A stretch of DNA of 64,000 nt, taken from JBNKHG01 sp050290225 (lineage in GTDB: Bacteria; Pseudomonadota; Gammaproteobacteria; Pseudomonadales; Cellvibrionaceae). The notes under the pieces were generated by a model. That model made no database searches. It was not told where the DNA came from and saw nothing but the letters and a program-made list of their open reading frames with translations. Positions within the stretch are counted from its first letter, which is position 1, and each line of letters starts with the position of its first letter. The stretch is from assembly GCA_050290225.1 (NCBI GenBank), contig JBNKHG010000094.1, positions 91,418 to 155,417 on the forward strand. Direction: 5' to 3'. This document shows positions 1 through 8,104 of the stretch, piece by piece. The position numbers were made by a program, and so were the translations under genes.

Positions 1-1
1 G

Positions 2-427
2 CAGCGCCTGCACGAGCTGATGCAATTGGGTCAACGCCTGGTGGTAGCGCTCGGTAGTCTGCTGGCTCTGGGGGTGTTGTTGGTGATTGGCAACACTGTG
101 CGACTGGCCATTGAGAATCGCCGTGACGAAATAGTGATAGTGAAACTGGTGGGAGGCACTAATGCCTTCGTTCGTCGTCCCTTTCTTTACACCGGTTTCT
201 GGTATGGTGTTGGCGGTGGCCTGCTGGCGCTGGTGGTAGTGGGGCTGGGGGTGTTCTGGATGTCGGGACCTGTTGCGCGGTTGGCGGCTCTCTACCAGAG
301 TGATTTCGTCCTGCAGGGGATCGATTCTCTGGCTTGCGTGCAGTTGGTGCTGGGTGCGGGGGCCTTGGGGTTGGCCGGCGCCTGGCTCGCGGTAGGGCGA
401 CACCTGAGTGAAATTGAACCCAGATAA
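2..427 (+). CDS. ftsX: Cell-division ABC transporter permease FtsX, C-terminal part
   Basis: Inner-membrane subunit of the FtsEX complex, which links ATP hydrolysis at the divisome to activation of peptidoglycan hydrolases. The frame is open from the window edge, so the N-terminus lies upstream. About 142 residues are visible. They hold three hydrophobic segments and the cytoplasmic motif ENRRDEIVIVKLVGGTNAFV, typical of the FtsX C-terminal domain (contact with FtsE). The protein ends at a natural stop 136 bases before rpoH. The ftsY-ftsE-ftsX-rpoH order is standard in gammaproteobacteria and supports the call. Confidence 0.9.
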   Translation, partial: QRLHELMQLGQRLVVALGSLLALGVLLVIGNTVRLAIENRRDEIVIVKLVGGTNAFVRRPFLYTGFWYGVGGGLLALVVVGLGVFWMSGPVARLAALYQSDFVLQGIDSLACVQLVLGAGALGLAGAWLAVGRHLSEIEPR

Positions 428-563
428 ATGGGTTAAATAACGTTAAAATTTGCAAATAAGCCACTGAATTGCAAAGAAAAGTATAGAACTTCTTTAGAGT
501 ATAGCGATCTAACCACAGGAATGCTAAACTCAGCCGGTGATTTTAACGGAGGTACCAGAGACG

Positions 564-1418
564 ATGGGTACAAGCCTACAGCCTGTAGATGTATTGGCGC
601 CAGGTCAGAACCTCAGCGCGTATATCCAGGCCGTGAACGGATTTTCGGTCTTGTCTGCGGAAGAAGAGAAGCAGCTTGCTGAAGAACTCTACTACCGCGA
701 AGACCTTGATGCTGCACGCCAACTGGTGATGGCACACCTGCGGTTCGTTGTCCATATCGCAAAATCCTATGCGGGTTACGGCCTCAATCAGGGTGACCTT
801 ATCCAGGAAGGCAATGTCGGGCTGATGAAGGCGGTGAAACGTTTCAATCCCGAAAAAGGCGTGCGTCTGGTCTCCTTCGCAGTCCACTGGATCAAAGCGG
901 AGATTCACGAATTTATCCTGCGCAACTGGCGCATTGTAAAAATCGCCACTACCAAAGCCCAGCGCAAGCTGTTCTTTAACCTGCGCGGTGCCAAGAAGCG
1001 CCTGGCCTGGCTTAGCAACGACGAAGCCAAAGCCATCGCAGAGGACCTGGATGTGGACGTCAAGCACGTCCGCGAAATGGAAGGTCGTCTTGCCGCCTAC
1101 GACGCTGGATTCGATGCCGGTACCGACGACGACGATGAGAGTGCCTTCCAGGCTCCGGTCAACTACCTTGAGGACAAACGCTTTGATCCGGCTATGCAGC
1201 TGGAAGAGGCGGACTGGGAAGCTTCCAGTGTCAACAACCTTACCCTTGCGCTGGACCAATTGGACGACCGCAGTCGCGATATCCTCCAGCAACGCTGGTT
1301 GAATGAAGACAAGGCAACCCTGCACGAACTTGCCGGCCAGTACGGCGTCTCTGCTGAACGCATCCGTCAGCTGGAAAAAAACGCCATGAAAAAAGTGCGT
1401 GCGATGATAGAAGCTTAA
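564..1418 (+). CDS. rpoH: Heat-shock sigma factor RpoH (sigma-32)
   Basis: Alternative sigma factor directing RNA polymerase to heat-shock promoters. The frame is open from a GTG at 537, but I chose the ATG at 564. It gives MGTSLQPVDVLAP, has a GGAGGT ribosome site at 548-553, and makes a 284-residue protein, the same length as the E. coli one. Sigma region 2 is very conserved (LRFVVHIAKSYAGYGL, GDLIQEGNVGLMKAVKRFNP, VRLVSFAVHWIKAEIHE). The RpoH-box region ATTKAQRKLFFNLR is intact. The region 4 helix-turn-helix lies near the C-terminus (YGVSAERIRQLEKNAMKK). It follows ftsX, as expected, and a strong hairpin terminator follows. Confidence 0.97.
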   Translation: MGTSLQPVDVLAPGQNLSAYIQAVNGFSVLSAEEEKQLAEELYYREDLDAARQLVMAHLRFVVHIAKSYAGYGLNQGDLIQEGNVGLMKAVKRFNPEKGVRLVSFAVHWIKAEIHEFILRNWRIVKIATTKAQRKLFFNLRGAKKRLAWLSNDEAKAIAEDLDVDVKHVREMEGRLAAYDAGFDAGTDDDDESAFQAPVNYLEDKRFDPAMQLEEADWEASSVNNLTLALDQLDDRSRDILQQRWLNEDKATLHELAGQYGVSAERIRQLEKNAMKKVRAMIEA

Positions 1419-1447
1419 TCAGCTCTTCTCGCATTATAAACACCGAG

Positions 1448-1470
1448 AGCCGCGTTTATCGCGGCTTTTT
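1448..1470 (+). terminator. Rho-independent terminator of rpoH
   Basis: A 7-bp perfect stem AGCCGCG / CGCGGCT with a 5-base loop, followed by a T run. It lies 30 bases after the rpoH stop. Confidence 0.85.
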
Positions 1471-1496
1471 ATTTTGCCTGCCAATCGGCGCCGCCT

Positions 1497-1868
1497 ATGA
1501 CCAAACTCTTTCTCAATATCTCGGCCATCAATGGGTTTTTAGCAGTGGCTCTGGGGGCTTTTGGGGCCCATGGATTGAAGGGAAAACTGGCGGAAAACCT
1601 GTTCAGTGCCTATGAAACTGGCGTGCAATACCACTTTTATCACGCTCTGGCTTTGCTGGGGGTGGCCTTGTTGATGCAAAGGTTTCAGGAGAGTACAGCT
1701 TTTCTTGTAAGTGGCTGGTTGTTTATTGTCGGGATCCTCTTGTTCTCAGGCAGCCTGTACGGGTTGGCGCTTGGGGGCTCCAAAATTCTGGGGCCGATTA
1801 CACCGATGGGTGGGGCGTGTTTTTTGGCTGGCTGGGTAGCACTTTTTGTAGGTACTTTAAAAGTCTAG
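1497..1868 (+). CDS. DUF423 family small inner-membrane protein (YgdD-like)
   Basis: A 123-residue hydrophobic protein with about four membrane segments. It starts MTKLFLNISAINGFLAVALG and carries the conserved GAFGAHGLK segment and the ETGVQYHFYHALALLG motif, both hallmarks of the DUF423/YgdD family. The biochemical role of this family is not established. It is the only gene between the rpoH terminator and a palindromic intergenic element, and it probably has its own promoter. No operon partner is visible. Confidence 0.88.
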   Translation: MTKLFLNISAINGFLAVALGAFGAHGLKGKLAENLFSAYETGVQYHFYHALALLGVALLMQRFQESTAFLVSGWLFIVGILLFSGSLYGLALGGSKILGPITPMGGACFLAGWVALFVGTLKV

Positions 1869-1910
1869 GTCGGCTCCTATAGGAGGTCGAGGGGGAGACC
1901 GAGGCAGCCC

Positions 1911-1999
1911 CCGGTGTAGCACGAACTCGGCGTAAATCCTCACTTGGTGCCTCGACGCCGGCGTCCCGTCGGCGATGGACCGAGCTACATCTACCCCGG
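1911..1999. repeat. Imperfect palindromic element between DUF423 and trmB
   Basis: Arms of about 20 bases (1911-1930, CCGGTGTAGCACGAACTCGG; 1980-1999, CCGAGCTACATCTACCCCGG) pair imperfectly. They enclose a second GC-rich inverted repeat, GCCGGCG TCC CGTCGGC. The 12-bp palindrome CTCCTATAGGAG lies just before it, at about 1875-1886. This resembles a REP or MITE-type element, but I see no second copy in the window. Confidence 0.4.
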
Positions 2000-2053
2000 A
2001 CTGCGCTTCAGTCGACTTTTCCAGGATTCAAAATAAATGTAGTGAAACAAAGA

Positions 2054-2761
2054 ATGTCAGAAACCTTCGAAATAAAACCCGAATACAAACGCAAGGATAT
2101 CCGCAGTTTTGTTATCCGCGGCGGTCGAATGACCCTCGGGCAAAAGAACGCCTTTGATAAGCAGTGGTCCGTCTATGGGCTTAGTCTCTACGATGGCAAG
2201 CTGGATTTCGAACAGGCTTACGGCCGCCGGGCCCCGGTGGTTCTGGAAATCGGCTTTGGTATGGGCGACTCCCTGTTGGAAATGGCCAGACAGGAGAGCG
2301 ATAAAAACTTTCTCGGTATCGAAGTGCACCCGCCGGGAGTGGGACGACTGATCAATAACGCCGGAAAGGAAGGGCTGCAAAACCTGCGCGTCTATATGGC
2401 TGATGCCACCGACGTGTTGGAGGACTGTATCGCTGACGAAAGTATTGATCGCTTCCAGCTTTACTTCCCCGATCCCTGGCACAAGAAAAAGCACCACAAA
2501 CGCCGAATCATTCAACCAGAATTCGTCCAGAGTATTCGCAAAAAGCTGAAAATCGGCGGTGTCTTCCATTTGGCCACTGACTGGGAAAACTATGCTGAAC
2601 ACATGATGGAAGTCATGTCAGCTGCGGAGGGTTTTAAAAACCGGGCAGATGAGTTTCACTATGCCGAACGACCCGATTACCGTCCGGTTACTAAATTCGA
2701 AAGACGCGGCGAGCGCCTCGGCCACGGTGTTTGGGATTTGTTGTTTGAGCGTATCGCCTAG
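2054..2761 (+). CDS. trmB: tRNA (guanine-N7-)-methyltransferase TrmB
   Basis: SAM-dependent methyltransferase forming m7G46 in the variable loop of many tRNAs. The 235-residue product has the SAM-binding motif VLEIGFGMGDSLLEMA, the FLGIEVHPPGVG segment, and the family signature QLYFPDPWHKKKHHKRR. The C-terminal YRPVTKFERRGERLGHGVWD is also typical. A GTG at 2042 is in frame upstream; I prefer ATG 2054, which gives MSETFEIKPEYKRK. Neither start has a strong ribosome site. It appears to be a single gene, with intergenic DNA on both sides. Confidence 0.95.
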   Translation: MSETFEIKPEYKRKDIRSFVIRGGRMTLGQKNAFDKQWSVYGLSLYDGKLDFEQAYGRRAPVVLEIGFGMGDSLLEMARQESDKNFLGIEVHPPGVGRLINNAGKEGLQNLRVYMADATDVLEDCIADESIDRFQLYFPDPWHKKKHHKRRIIQPEFVQSIRKKLKIGGVFHLATDWENYAEHMMEVMSAAEGFKNRADEFHYAERPDYRPVTKFERRGERLGHGVWDLLFERIA

Positions 2762-2861
2762 CGTTCCATAGGAAAATGTCAGTGACACTGTTTTTTAAAG
2801 GGACTGACGCTACAATACTCCGATAGGATTGTAAGAAACCAACTTTTCGGAGTGTTAAAGT

Positions 2862-3056
2862 ATGCGATTGATATTGGCCGTGCTACTACCCTGGTTGCAG
2901 TTTTTTACTATCGGCCGTCCCTTTGCCGGTATAATTTGCCTCATTTTGCAAATTACCCTGATCGGTTGGATTCCCGCCGCAATCTGGTCTGTTTATGCTT
3001 TGAGCCAATACAAAACTGACAAGAAAATTGAAGTGGCGCTGAACAATAAAGACTAG
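2862..3056 (+). CDS. yqaE: YqaE/Pmp3 family small membrane protein
   Basis: A 64-residue protein with two transmembrane helices, matching the UPF0057/Pmp3 family: MRLILAVLLPWLQFF, then the second helix CLILQITLIGWIPAAIW and a charged tail. Members are stress-induced proteolipids of the cytoplasmic membrane; the molecular role in bacteria is poorly defined. A GGAG ribosome site precedes the ATG (TTTCGGAGTGTTAAAGT). The gene is too small for reliable operon inference, but DUF2959 follows within 45 bases on the same strand. Confidence 0.9.
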   Translation: MRLILAVLLPWLQFFTIGRPFAGIICLILQITLIGWIPAAIWSVYALSQYKTDKKIEVALNNKD

Positions 3057-3101
3057 CGAACCGCTTGTTCTGATCCCAAAGGATTAAAGGATTTTCCCGT
3101 T

Positions 3102-3776
3102 ATGACAGGATTTTCGACAGCCGCTCCCAAGTGGCGTGTGTTGGTTTTGGGTGTATTCGTGGTGATGAGTCTGGTGGCGTGCGAGAGCGCTTACTACAGT
3201 ACCATGGAAAAAGTGGGTATTCACAAGCGGGATATTCTTTCTGACAGAATAGTGAATGCTCGCGATGCGCAGGAAGAGGCGAAGCAGCAGTTTCGTTCGG
3301 CATTAGAGCGCTTTTCCACTGAACTGGGGTTTGCAGGCGGAGATCTGGAAGACAAGTACAATGCGCTCAACGACGAATACGAGCGAAGCGAAGCGCGAGC
3401 TGAAGAGGTGCGTGATCGCATAGAGGCCGTGGAAAGTGTGGCCGAAGCCCTGTTTGATGAGTGGGAAGAGGAGCTGGGGCAGTACACCAGCGCCAGCTTG
3501 CGCCGCCAGAGCGCCAACCAACTAAAATCCACCCGGCAGCGCTATAAGCGCATGTTGACGGCCATGCACACCGCCGAAAAACGCATGGCTCCCGTGCTAA
3601 ATACTTTCCACGACCAGGTACTCTACCTCAAGCACAACCTCAATGCCCGGGCTATCGATTCATTGAAAAGCGAATTTGGCAGCCTCAAGAAGGATATCAA
3701 CGTGTTGATCCGGGATATGGAGGCCTCCATCGACCAGGCCAACCGCTTTATTGAGTCCCTGGCCGAGACATCCTGA
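3102..3776 (+). CDS. DUF2959 family lipoprotein, mostly coiled coil
   Basis: A 224-residue protein with an N-terminal signal and lipobox-like VMSLVAC (Cys about residue 27), so it is probably lipid-anchored. The rest is highly charged and helical, with long Glu/Arg-rich stretches. It includes YYSTMEKVGIHKRDILSDR, the typical beginning of DUF2959 proteins. The function of the family is unknown. It follows the YqaE-like gene and may share its transcript. Confidence 0.82.
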   Translation: MTGFSTAAPKWRVLVLGVFVVMSLVACESAYYSTMEKVGIHKRDILSDRIVNARDAQEEAKQQFRSALERFSTELGFAGGDLEDKYNALNDEYERSEARAEEVRDRIEAVESVAEALFDEWEEELGQYTSASLRRQSANQLKSTRQRYKRMLTAMHTAEKRMAPVLNTFHDQVLYLKHNLNARAIDSLKSEFGSLKKDINVLIRDMEASIDQANRFIESLAETS

Positions 3777-3821
3777 CACTCTTTCCCTTCTTTTATTGGA
3801 ACAACCAGCAAGGAGAGTGAA

Positions 3822-3857
3822 ATGTTTAAGACCGAGTCATTCGTGTCTACCGGCTAA
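3822..3857 (+). CDS. Possible 11-codon micro-ORF with a strong ribosome site
   Basis: Just after DUF2959, AAGGAGAGTGAA precedes an ATG that opens an 11-codon frame (MFKTESFVSTG) and a TAA. The Shine-Dalgarno and spacing are near ideal. It could be a real micropeptide, the surviving start of a deleted gene, or chance. I do not recognise the peptide. Confidence 0.25.
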   Translation: MFKTESFVSTG

Positions 3858-3886
3858 ATTCAAAATGAGGCTGCCCATTGAAACCT

Positions 3887-4750
3887 TCAATTGACAGTCA
3901 AAATATCGATATCCAACTCATCCAACACCTTTTCTGCCGTATTCCCCAATAGGGCTCCTTGCAATCCCTTGCGGGCAATGGTCCCAATGACCAACACATC
4001 AGCCGCGACCTCCCGGGCCGTGTCGATAATTGCGTTCTTGGCGTAGGGATCCTCCTTGATGTGCACATGGGCCGGTGGCACACCAAAGCGCTCGGCAATA
4101 ACATCTTCAAAACTGGCGTCTTCCTCCACCAGAATATTGAGCACGTTGGCTATATCTGCGCGTTCGTAGTGAACGGATACCAAGTGCAGCTCAAATCCGG
4201 TGGCCCTGGCCAGACGCTGGGCCTCAGTGACTATGGTGTTGTTGAGAATCTCGTGTTCCGGATCCCTGTTATTCATGGCAACGGCGGCGAGAATACGGCC
4301 GTTGATCCAGTCGTCGTCGGACTTGGTGAGCAGTACCGGGCAAGGCGCATAACGCAACAAGGTGTAATCGGACGTTCGGGATAACTTGCGCGCCAAGGTG
4401 GTATGTGGTTCGGTGTTTTTCACAATCATGCTGGCCCCGTGCCGCGCTGCCGCGTGGCATGCCGAGTCGTACCAGTTCTCGTTCCAATAGGCTTCGGTGG
4501 TAATACTCACCCCCTGGGCGGCAATCGGTTTGGCCAGATCGTCAAGCCAGCGGAGGATACGGTTGAGCTCATGGTGCTTGGCGTCCTTGCGGGAGGGAAA
4601 GTCCGCCATCTGTTGTTCAGAAAGGTATACACAGCAAAAGGCGTGTACGCTACCCCGGGTATCCACAGCCAGTCGCACAGCTCTATCCAGCGCTGCCTGT
4701 TCGGCGCTGGTTGGATCGATTATCGCCATTAATTTGCCGGTTCTCGCCAT
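3887..4750 (-). CDS. uspE: Tandem universal stress protein UspE
   Basis: Two consecutive Usp domains in 287 residues, as in E. coli UspE. The first starts KLMAIIDPTSAEQAALDRAV and the second contains ILAAVAMNNRDPEHEILNN. The C-terminal ATP-binding-like motif GTIARKGLQGALLGNTAEKV is visible. The role is in general stress and starvation resistance in the cytoplasm. The start is ATG 4750 (MARTGK), with CAAGGAGACTCC upstream; the frame runs further but lacks a ribosome site there. It is divergent from elbB across 178 bases. Confidence 0.9.
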   Translation of the reverse strand: MARTGKLMAIIDPTSAEQAALDRAVRLAVDTRGSVHAFCCVYLSEQQMADFPSRKDAKHHELNRILRWLDDLAKPIAAQGVSITTEAYWNENWYDSACHAAARHGASMIVKNTEPHTTLARKLSRTSDYTLLRYAPCPVLLTKSDDDWINGRILAAVAMNNRDPEHEILNNTIVTEAQRLARATGFELHLVSVHYERADIANVLNILVEEDASFEDVIAERFGVPPAHVHIKEDPYAKNAIIDTAREVAADVLVIGTIARKGLQGALLGNTAEKVLDELDIDILTVN

Positions 4751-4928
4751 GGTGGAGTCTCCTTGTTTTGATTGCCTCGCATCGATACCTCTCATTACAA
4801 TAGGTCAAATTTTCCAGGTTTGAATATATCTGGGCCAATTTCGTCCTCATATTTCCCGGGCTGTGGCGCCCGGATATTTTTTTGCAACAGGCGCCAATGC
4901 AGGCGTCGAATTTGGCAGGTGGTAAACG

Positions 4929-5585
4929 ATGACAAAGAAAGTAGCGGTTGTACTGGCGGGCTGCGGTGTTTTCGACGGCTCCGAAATTTACGAATCGGTC
5001 ATTACGCTACTGCGTCTGGATCAGCAGGGAGCCCAGGTGCAGTGTTTTGCGCCCGATATTGAACAGATGCATGTAATCAATCACCTGACGGGAGAAGTTG
5101 CCGAGGGTGAGACGCGCAATGTGCTGACAGAGGCTGCCCGCCTCGCCCGGGGCCAGATTAAAGACCTGGCCGAAGCCCGGGCCGAGGATTTTGACGCCCT
5201 GATTGTCCCCGGTGGCTTTGGCGCCGCCAAAAACCTCAGTGACTTTGCTGTGAAGGGAGCGGAACTGACGGTGAACCCCCAGTTCCTGGCTTTTGCCCAG
5301 GCCTTTCACCATGCCGGGAAGCCAGTGGGGCTGGTGTGCATCGCCCCGACCATGTCCGCAGCCATCTTCGGCCAGGGGGTGGAATGCACCATCGGTAAGG
5401 ATGCAGATGTGGCCGGTGCTATCGTCGCTACCGGCGGTGTGCACAAGGCGTGCGAAGTGGACGATATCTGTATCGATGCCAACCGCAAACTGGTCACTAC
5501 GCCCGCCTATATGCTGGCCGGAAGAATCAGCGAGGCGGCCGCTGGAATCAACAAGTTAGTCGATCAGGTGTTGGCGCTGGCCTAA
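4929..5585 (+). CDS. elbB: ElbB, DJ-1/PfpI-fold glyoxalase-like protein
   Basis: A 218-residue class I glutamine-amidotransferase-like protein (DJ-1 superfamily). The start KKVAVVLAGCGVFDGSEIYE, the segment ALIVPGGFGAAKNLSDFA, and the nucleophile-elbow sequence GLVCIAPTMSAAIFGQG, with its Cys, identify ElbB. The E. coli protein was linked to isoprenoid biosynthesis and has weak glyoxalase activity. The ribosome site AGGTGG lies just before the ATG. It converges with the ABC-F gene, with only 31 bases between stops. Confidence 0.92.
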   Translation: MTKKVAVVLAGCGVFDGSEIYESVITLLRLDQQGAQVQCFAPDIEQMHVINHLTGEVAEGETRNVLTEAARLARGQIKDLAEARAEDFDALIVPGGFGAAKNLSDFAVKGAELTVNPQFLAFAQAFHHAGKPVGLVCIAPTMSAAIFGQGVECTIGKDADVAGAIVATGGVHKACEVDDICIDANRKLVTTPAYMLAGRISEAAAGINKLVDQVLALA

Positions 5586-5616
5586 GCGACATCTATTGCA
5601 GCAGATAGCGGGGGGC

Positions 5617-7527
5617 TCACCCCTTCAGGGCTTCAAGCTCCTCGCTGACCGTCATCCAGTTTTCCTCACAGTCCGACAGCTGCTGCTTGAGTTGGCCCTG
5701 CTCCTGGAGCAGAAATTGTAATTGGTCCTTGTTGTCCGCCTCGTAGAGCGAGGTGTCCGCCAGTTGAGTTTCAAGCTGCTCCAGTTGATTTTGCAGGCTA
5801 TCCAGTTCCTTTTCGTATTTTTTCAGCTTGTTGGTGAGCGGTTTAAGCTGCTCGCGCTTGGCCGCGGCCTGCTGCCGTTGGGCCTTTTTATCGAGTGGCG
5901 CATCTGTGGTGGATGTCCGCCGCGTCAGCTCCGGCAGGTCTTGCTGTCGACGTTGTTGCATCCAAAGATGGTAGTCGTCGAGGTTTCCGTCGAAATCACT
6001 GATCCTGCCATCGGCTACCAGCAGGTATTCATCCACGGTATTGCGCAGCAGATGACGGTCGTGGGAAACCACGATTACCGCCCCTTCAAACCCCTGCAGG
6101 GCCACCGTCAGGGCGTGACGCATTTCCAGGTCCAGATGGTTGGTGGGCTCGTCGAGCAGTAGCAGGTTCGGTTTCTGCCAGGCGATCAACGCCAGGGCCA
6201 GGCGTGCTTTTTCTCCGCCAGAGAAGTGGTGGATTGTCTCGAATGCGCGATCGCCGTGAAAACCGAAGCCACCGAGAAAATTGCGTACCTGTTGCTCCGT
6301 GGCCTGCGGTGAGAGGCGCTGAATATGCAGTGCGGCAGAGGCGCACAGGTCCAGCGCCTCCAACTGGTGCTGAGCGAAGTAACCTATGGCCAAGTGCTCA
6401 CCGCAGATTCGATCTCCCCGGGCGCAGGGAAGGCTGCCGGCCAGGGTCTTGATCAGGCTGGACTTGCCGGCGCCATTGGGGCCCAGAAGCCCCAGCCGAC
6501 TGCTGGGTGCGATATTGAGATTGACGTTTTTCAGCACCGGCCTGTCGCCGTAACCGATATCCACATGGTTGAGATTGATCAGCGGATTCGAGAGCCTGTC
6601 GCTGGCCTCCAGTTGAAAATGGAATGGCGAATCCACGTGAGCCGGGGCGATCTTCTCCATCCGCTCCAACTCTTTGAGGCGACTCTGGGCCTGCTTGGCC
6701 TTGGTGGCTTTGGCGCGAAACCGGCGTACAAAATTTTCGATCTCTGCCACCCGCGCCTGCTGTTTCTCGTAGGCCGCTTGCTGCTGCGACAAGCGCTCGG
6801 CGCGCTGACGTTCAAAGGCGGAGTAATTGCCCTGGTAGCTGACCAGATCTTTGCCCTCTACACTGACCACCCGCTGCACCACGTTGTCCAGAAAATCCCG
6901 GTCGTGGGAAATGATCACCAGGGTACCCGAATAGCGTTTTAACCACTGTTCCAGCCACAGAGTGGTATCCAGGTCCAAGTGGTTGGTGGGTTCGTCCAAT
7001 AGCAGCAAGTCCGAGGGACACATCAGCGCCTGGGCCAGGTTGAGGCGAATGCGCCAGCCTCCGGAAAAATCCCCGACCGGCCGCTCTGCGTCACAGGGGG
7101 CAAATCCCAGGCCGCTGAGCAACTGCTGGGCCCGTGACGGCGCACTGTAACCGTTGATTGCCTCCATCGCGGCATAGTGTTTGGCCAGCGCCTGGCCCTG
7201 CTCGTGATCATCGGGGTGGGATTCGGCTTCGGCAATGGCCCGCTCCAGGCGACGCAATTCGGTATCGCCGTCGAGCACATGGTCAAGGGCATTGCGATCA
7301 ACCTGCTTGATTTCCTGGGCCATATGGGCAATACGCCACTGGCTGGGAACCTGGCAGTTACCGCTGTCGGCGTGGAGTTCGCCGATCAACAATTTGAAAA
7401 AACTGGATTTACCGCTGCCATTGGCGCCAATCAGCCCTACACTCTGGCCTGGGTGAATGCTAAGGTCGGCACCCTCTAGTAAAACCTTGGCGCCCCGTTG
7501 TAGGCTAACTTCTTGCAAATTGATCAT
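5617..7527 (-). CDS. ABC-F family ATP-binding protein (YheS type)
   Basis: Soluble tandem ABC ATPase of the ABC-F class, which acts on ribosomes rather than in transport. The 636 residues match YheS (637 in E. coli). Domain 1 has Walker A GANGSGKSS and a signature DFSGGWRIR; domain 2 has Walker A GPNGAGKSSL and signature FSGGEKARLALA. Both have LLLLDEPTNHLDL Walker B motifs. The Arg/Lys-rich interdomain linker (RRFRAKATKAKQAQSRLKEL) and a C-terminal coiled coil are present. The start is MINLQEVSLQRGAKVL at 7527; the frame extends 8 codons further without support. Head to head with the next gene. Confidence 0.93.
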   Translation of the reverse strand: MINLQEVSLQRGAKVLLEGADLSIHPGQSVGLIGANGSGKSSFFKLLIGELHADSGNCQVPSQWRIAHMAQEIKQVDRNALDHVLDGDTELRRLERAIAEAESHPDDHEQGQALAKHYAAMEAINGYSAPSRAQQLLSGLGFAPCDAERPVGDFSGGWRIRLNLAQALMCPSDLLLLDEPTNHLDLDTTLWLEQWLKRYSGTLVIISHDRDFLDNVVQRVVSVEGKDLVSYQGNYSAFERQRAERLSQQQAAYEKQQARVAEIENFVRRFRAKATKAKQAQSRLKELERMEKIAPAHVDSPFHFQLEASDRLSNPLINLNHVDIGYGDRPVLKNVNLNIAPSSRLGLLGPNGAGKSSLIKTLAGSLPCARGDRICGEHLAIGYFAQHQLEALDLCASAALHIQRLSPQATEQQVRNFLGGFGFHGDRAFETIHHFSGGEKARLALALIAWQKPNLLLLDEPTNHLDLEMRHALTVALQGFEGAVIVVSHDRHLLRNTVDEYLLVADGRISDFDGNLDDYHLWMQQRRQQDLPELTRRTSTTDAPLDKKAQRQQAAAKREQLKPLTNKLKKYEKELDSLQNQLEQLETQLADTSLYEADNKDQLQFLLQEQGQLKQQLSDCEENWMTVSEELEALKG

Positions 7528-7553
7528 GGCGCGCATTCTACCCGCAAACACCT

Positions 7554-8027
7554 ATGAATACATCGAATCCGTTTAACAACCCGTTTTGGGAATACTCCCT
7601 GCGCCTGTACCGCAGGGAGGCAGTGCAATCCCTGTGTTTGGAGTTACAGGACCAGCACAGCGGTAACGTGAATTTGTTACTTTGGGCCTGCTGGCTCGAG
7701 ACCCAGGGGCGTGCCTTGAGCGTTGAAACCCTGGCGCAGGCAATTGAGCAATTACAGTTGTGGGAGCGCTCGGTGGTTCAACCCTTGCGACAGTTGAGAC
7801 GGGCGTTAAAAAGTGGCCACGACTGGGCGTTGCCGGAGGTGGCGCCCACGAGAGAAGCGATCAAGACGGCAGAGTTGAGTGCCGAGCAGTTGGAGCAGCG
7901 TTGGTTATACGAGCGATCGGGAACGGTGTCTGAGGCTACGGGGGACAATGTCGCTCTCTATGCCAATTACCTGAGTATACCGGCAAATTGTGACTGGTTG
8001 ATGCGTTGGCGTCGAGCCCTGAATTGA
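7554..8027 (+). CDS. TIGR02444 (DUF2390) family protein
   Basis: A 157-residue cytoplasmic protein with the family start NPFWEYSLRLYRREAVQS and the segment NLLLWACWLETQGRALS. Function is unknown. In Pseudomonas a homologue sits beside the same ABC-F gene and algP, as here. The start codon is only 26 bases from that of the divergent ABC-F gene. No clear ribosome site precedes the ATG, so the promoter must overlap the neighbouring coding sequence. Confidence 0.87.
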   Translation: MNTSNPFNNPFWEYSLRLYRREAVQSLCLELQDQHSGNVNLLLWACWLETQGRALSVETLAQAIEQLQLWERSVVQPLRQLRRALKSGHDWALPEVAPTREAIKTAELSAEQLEQRWLYERSGTVSEATGDNVALYANYLSIPANCDWLMRWRRALN

Positions 8028-8104
8028 TCCCCCGGGGCCGATTGACCCCGGGGAAAGCTGGCCAGAAAAGAACAGCGTGGGAACGCTGAAAGCCAGCCTG
8101 GGAT

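Noticed and set aside
469..505. Possible promoter for rpoH (TTGCAA and TTTAGA or TATAGC)
   Set aside because: Spacings do not fit well and no heat-shock or sigma-70 pair is convincing by eye.
2770..2795. Hairpin TGTCAGTGACA followed by T run after trmB
   Set aside because: The loop is only one base, so it cannot form a proper terminator hairpin.
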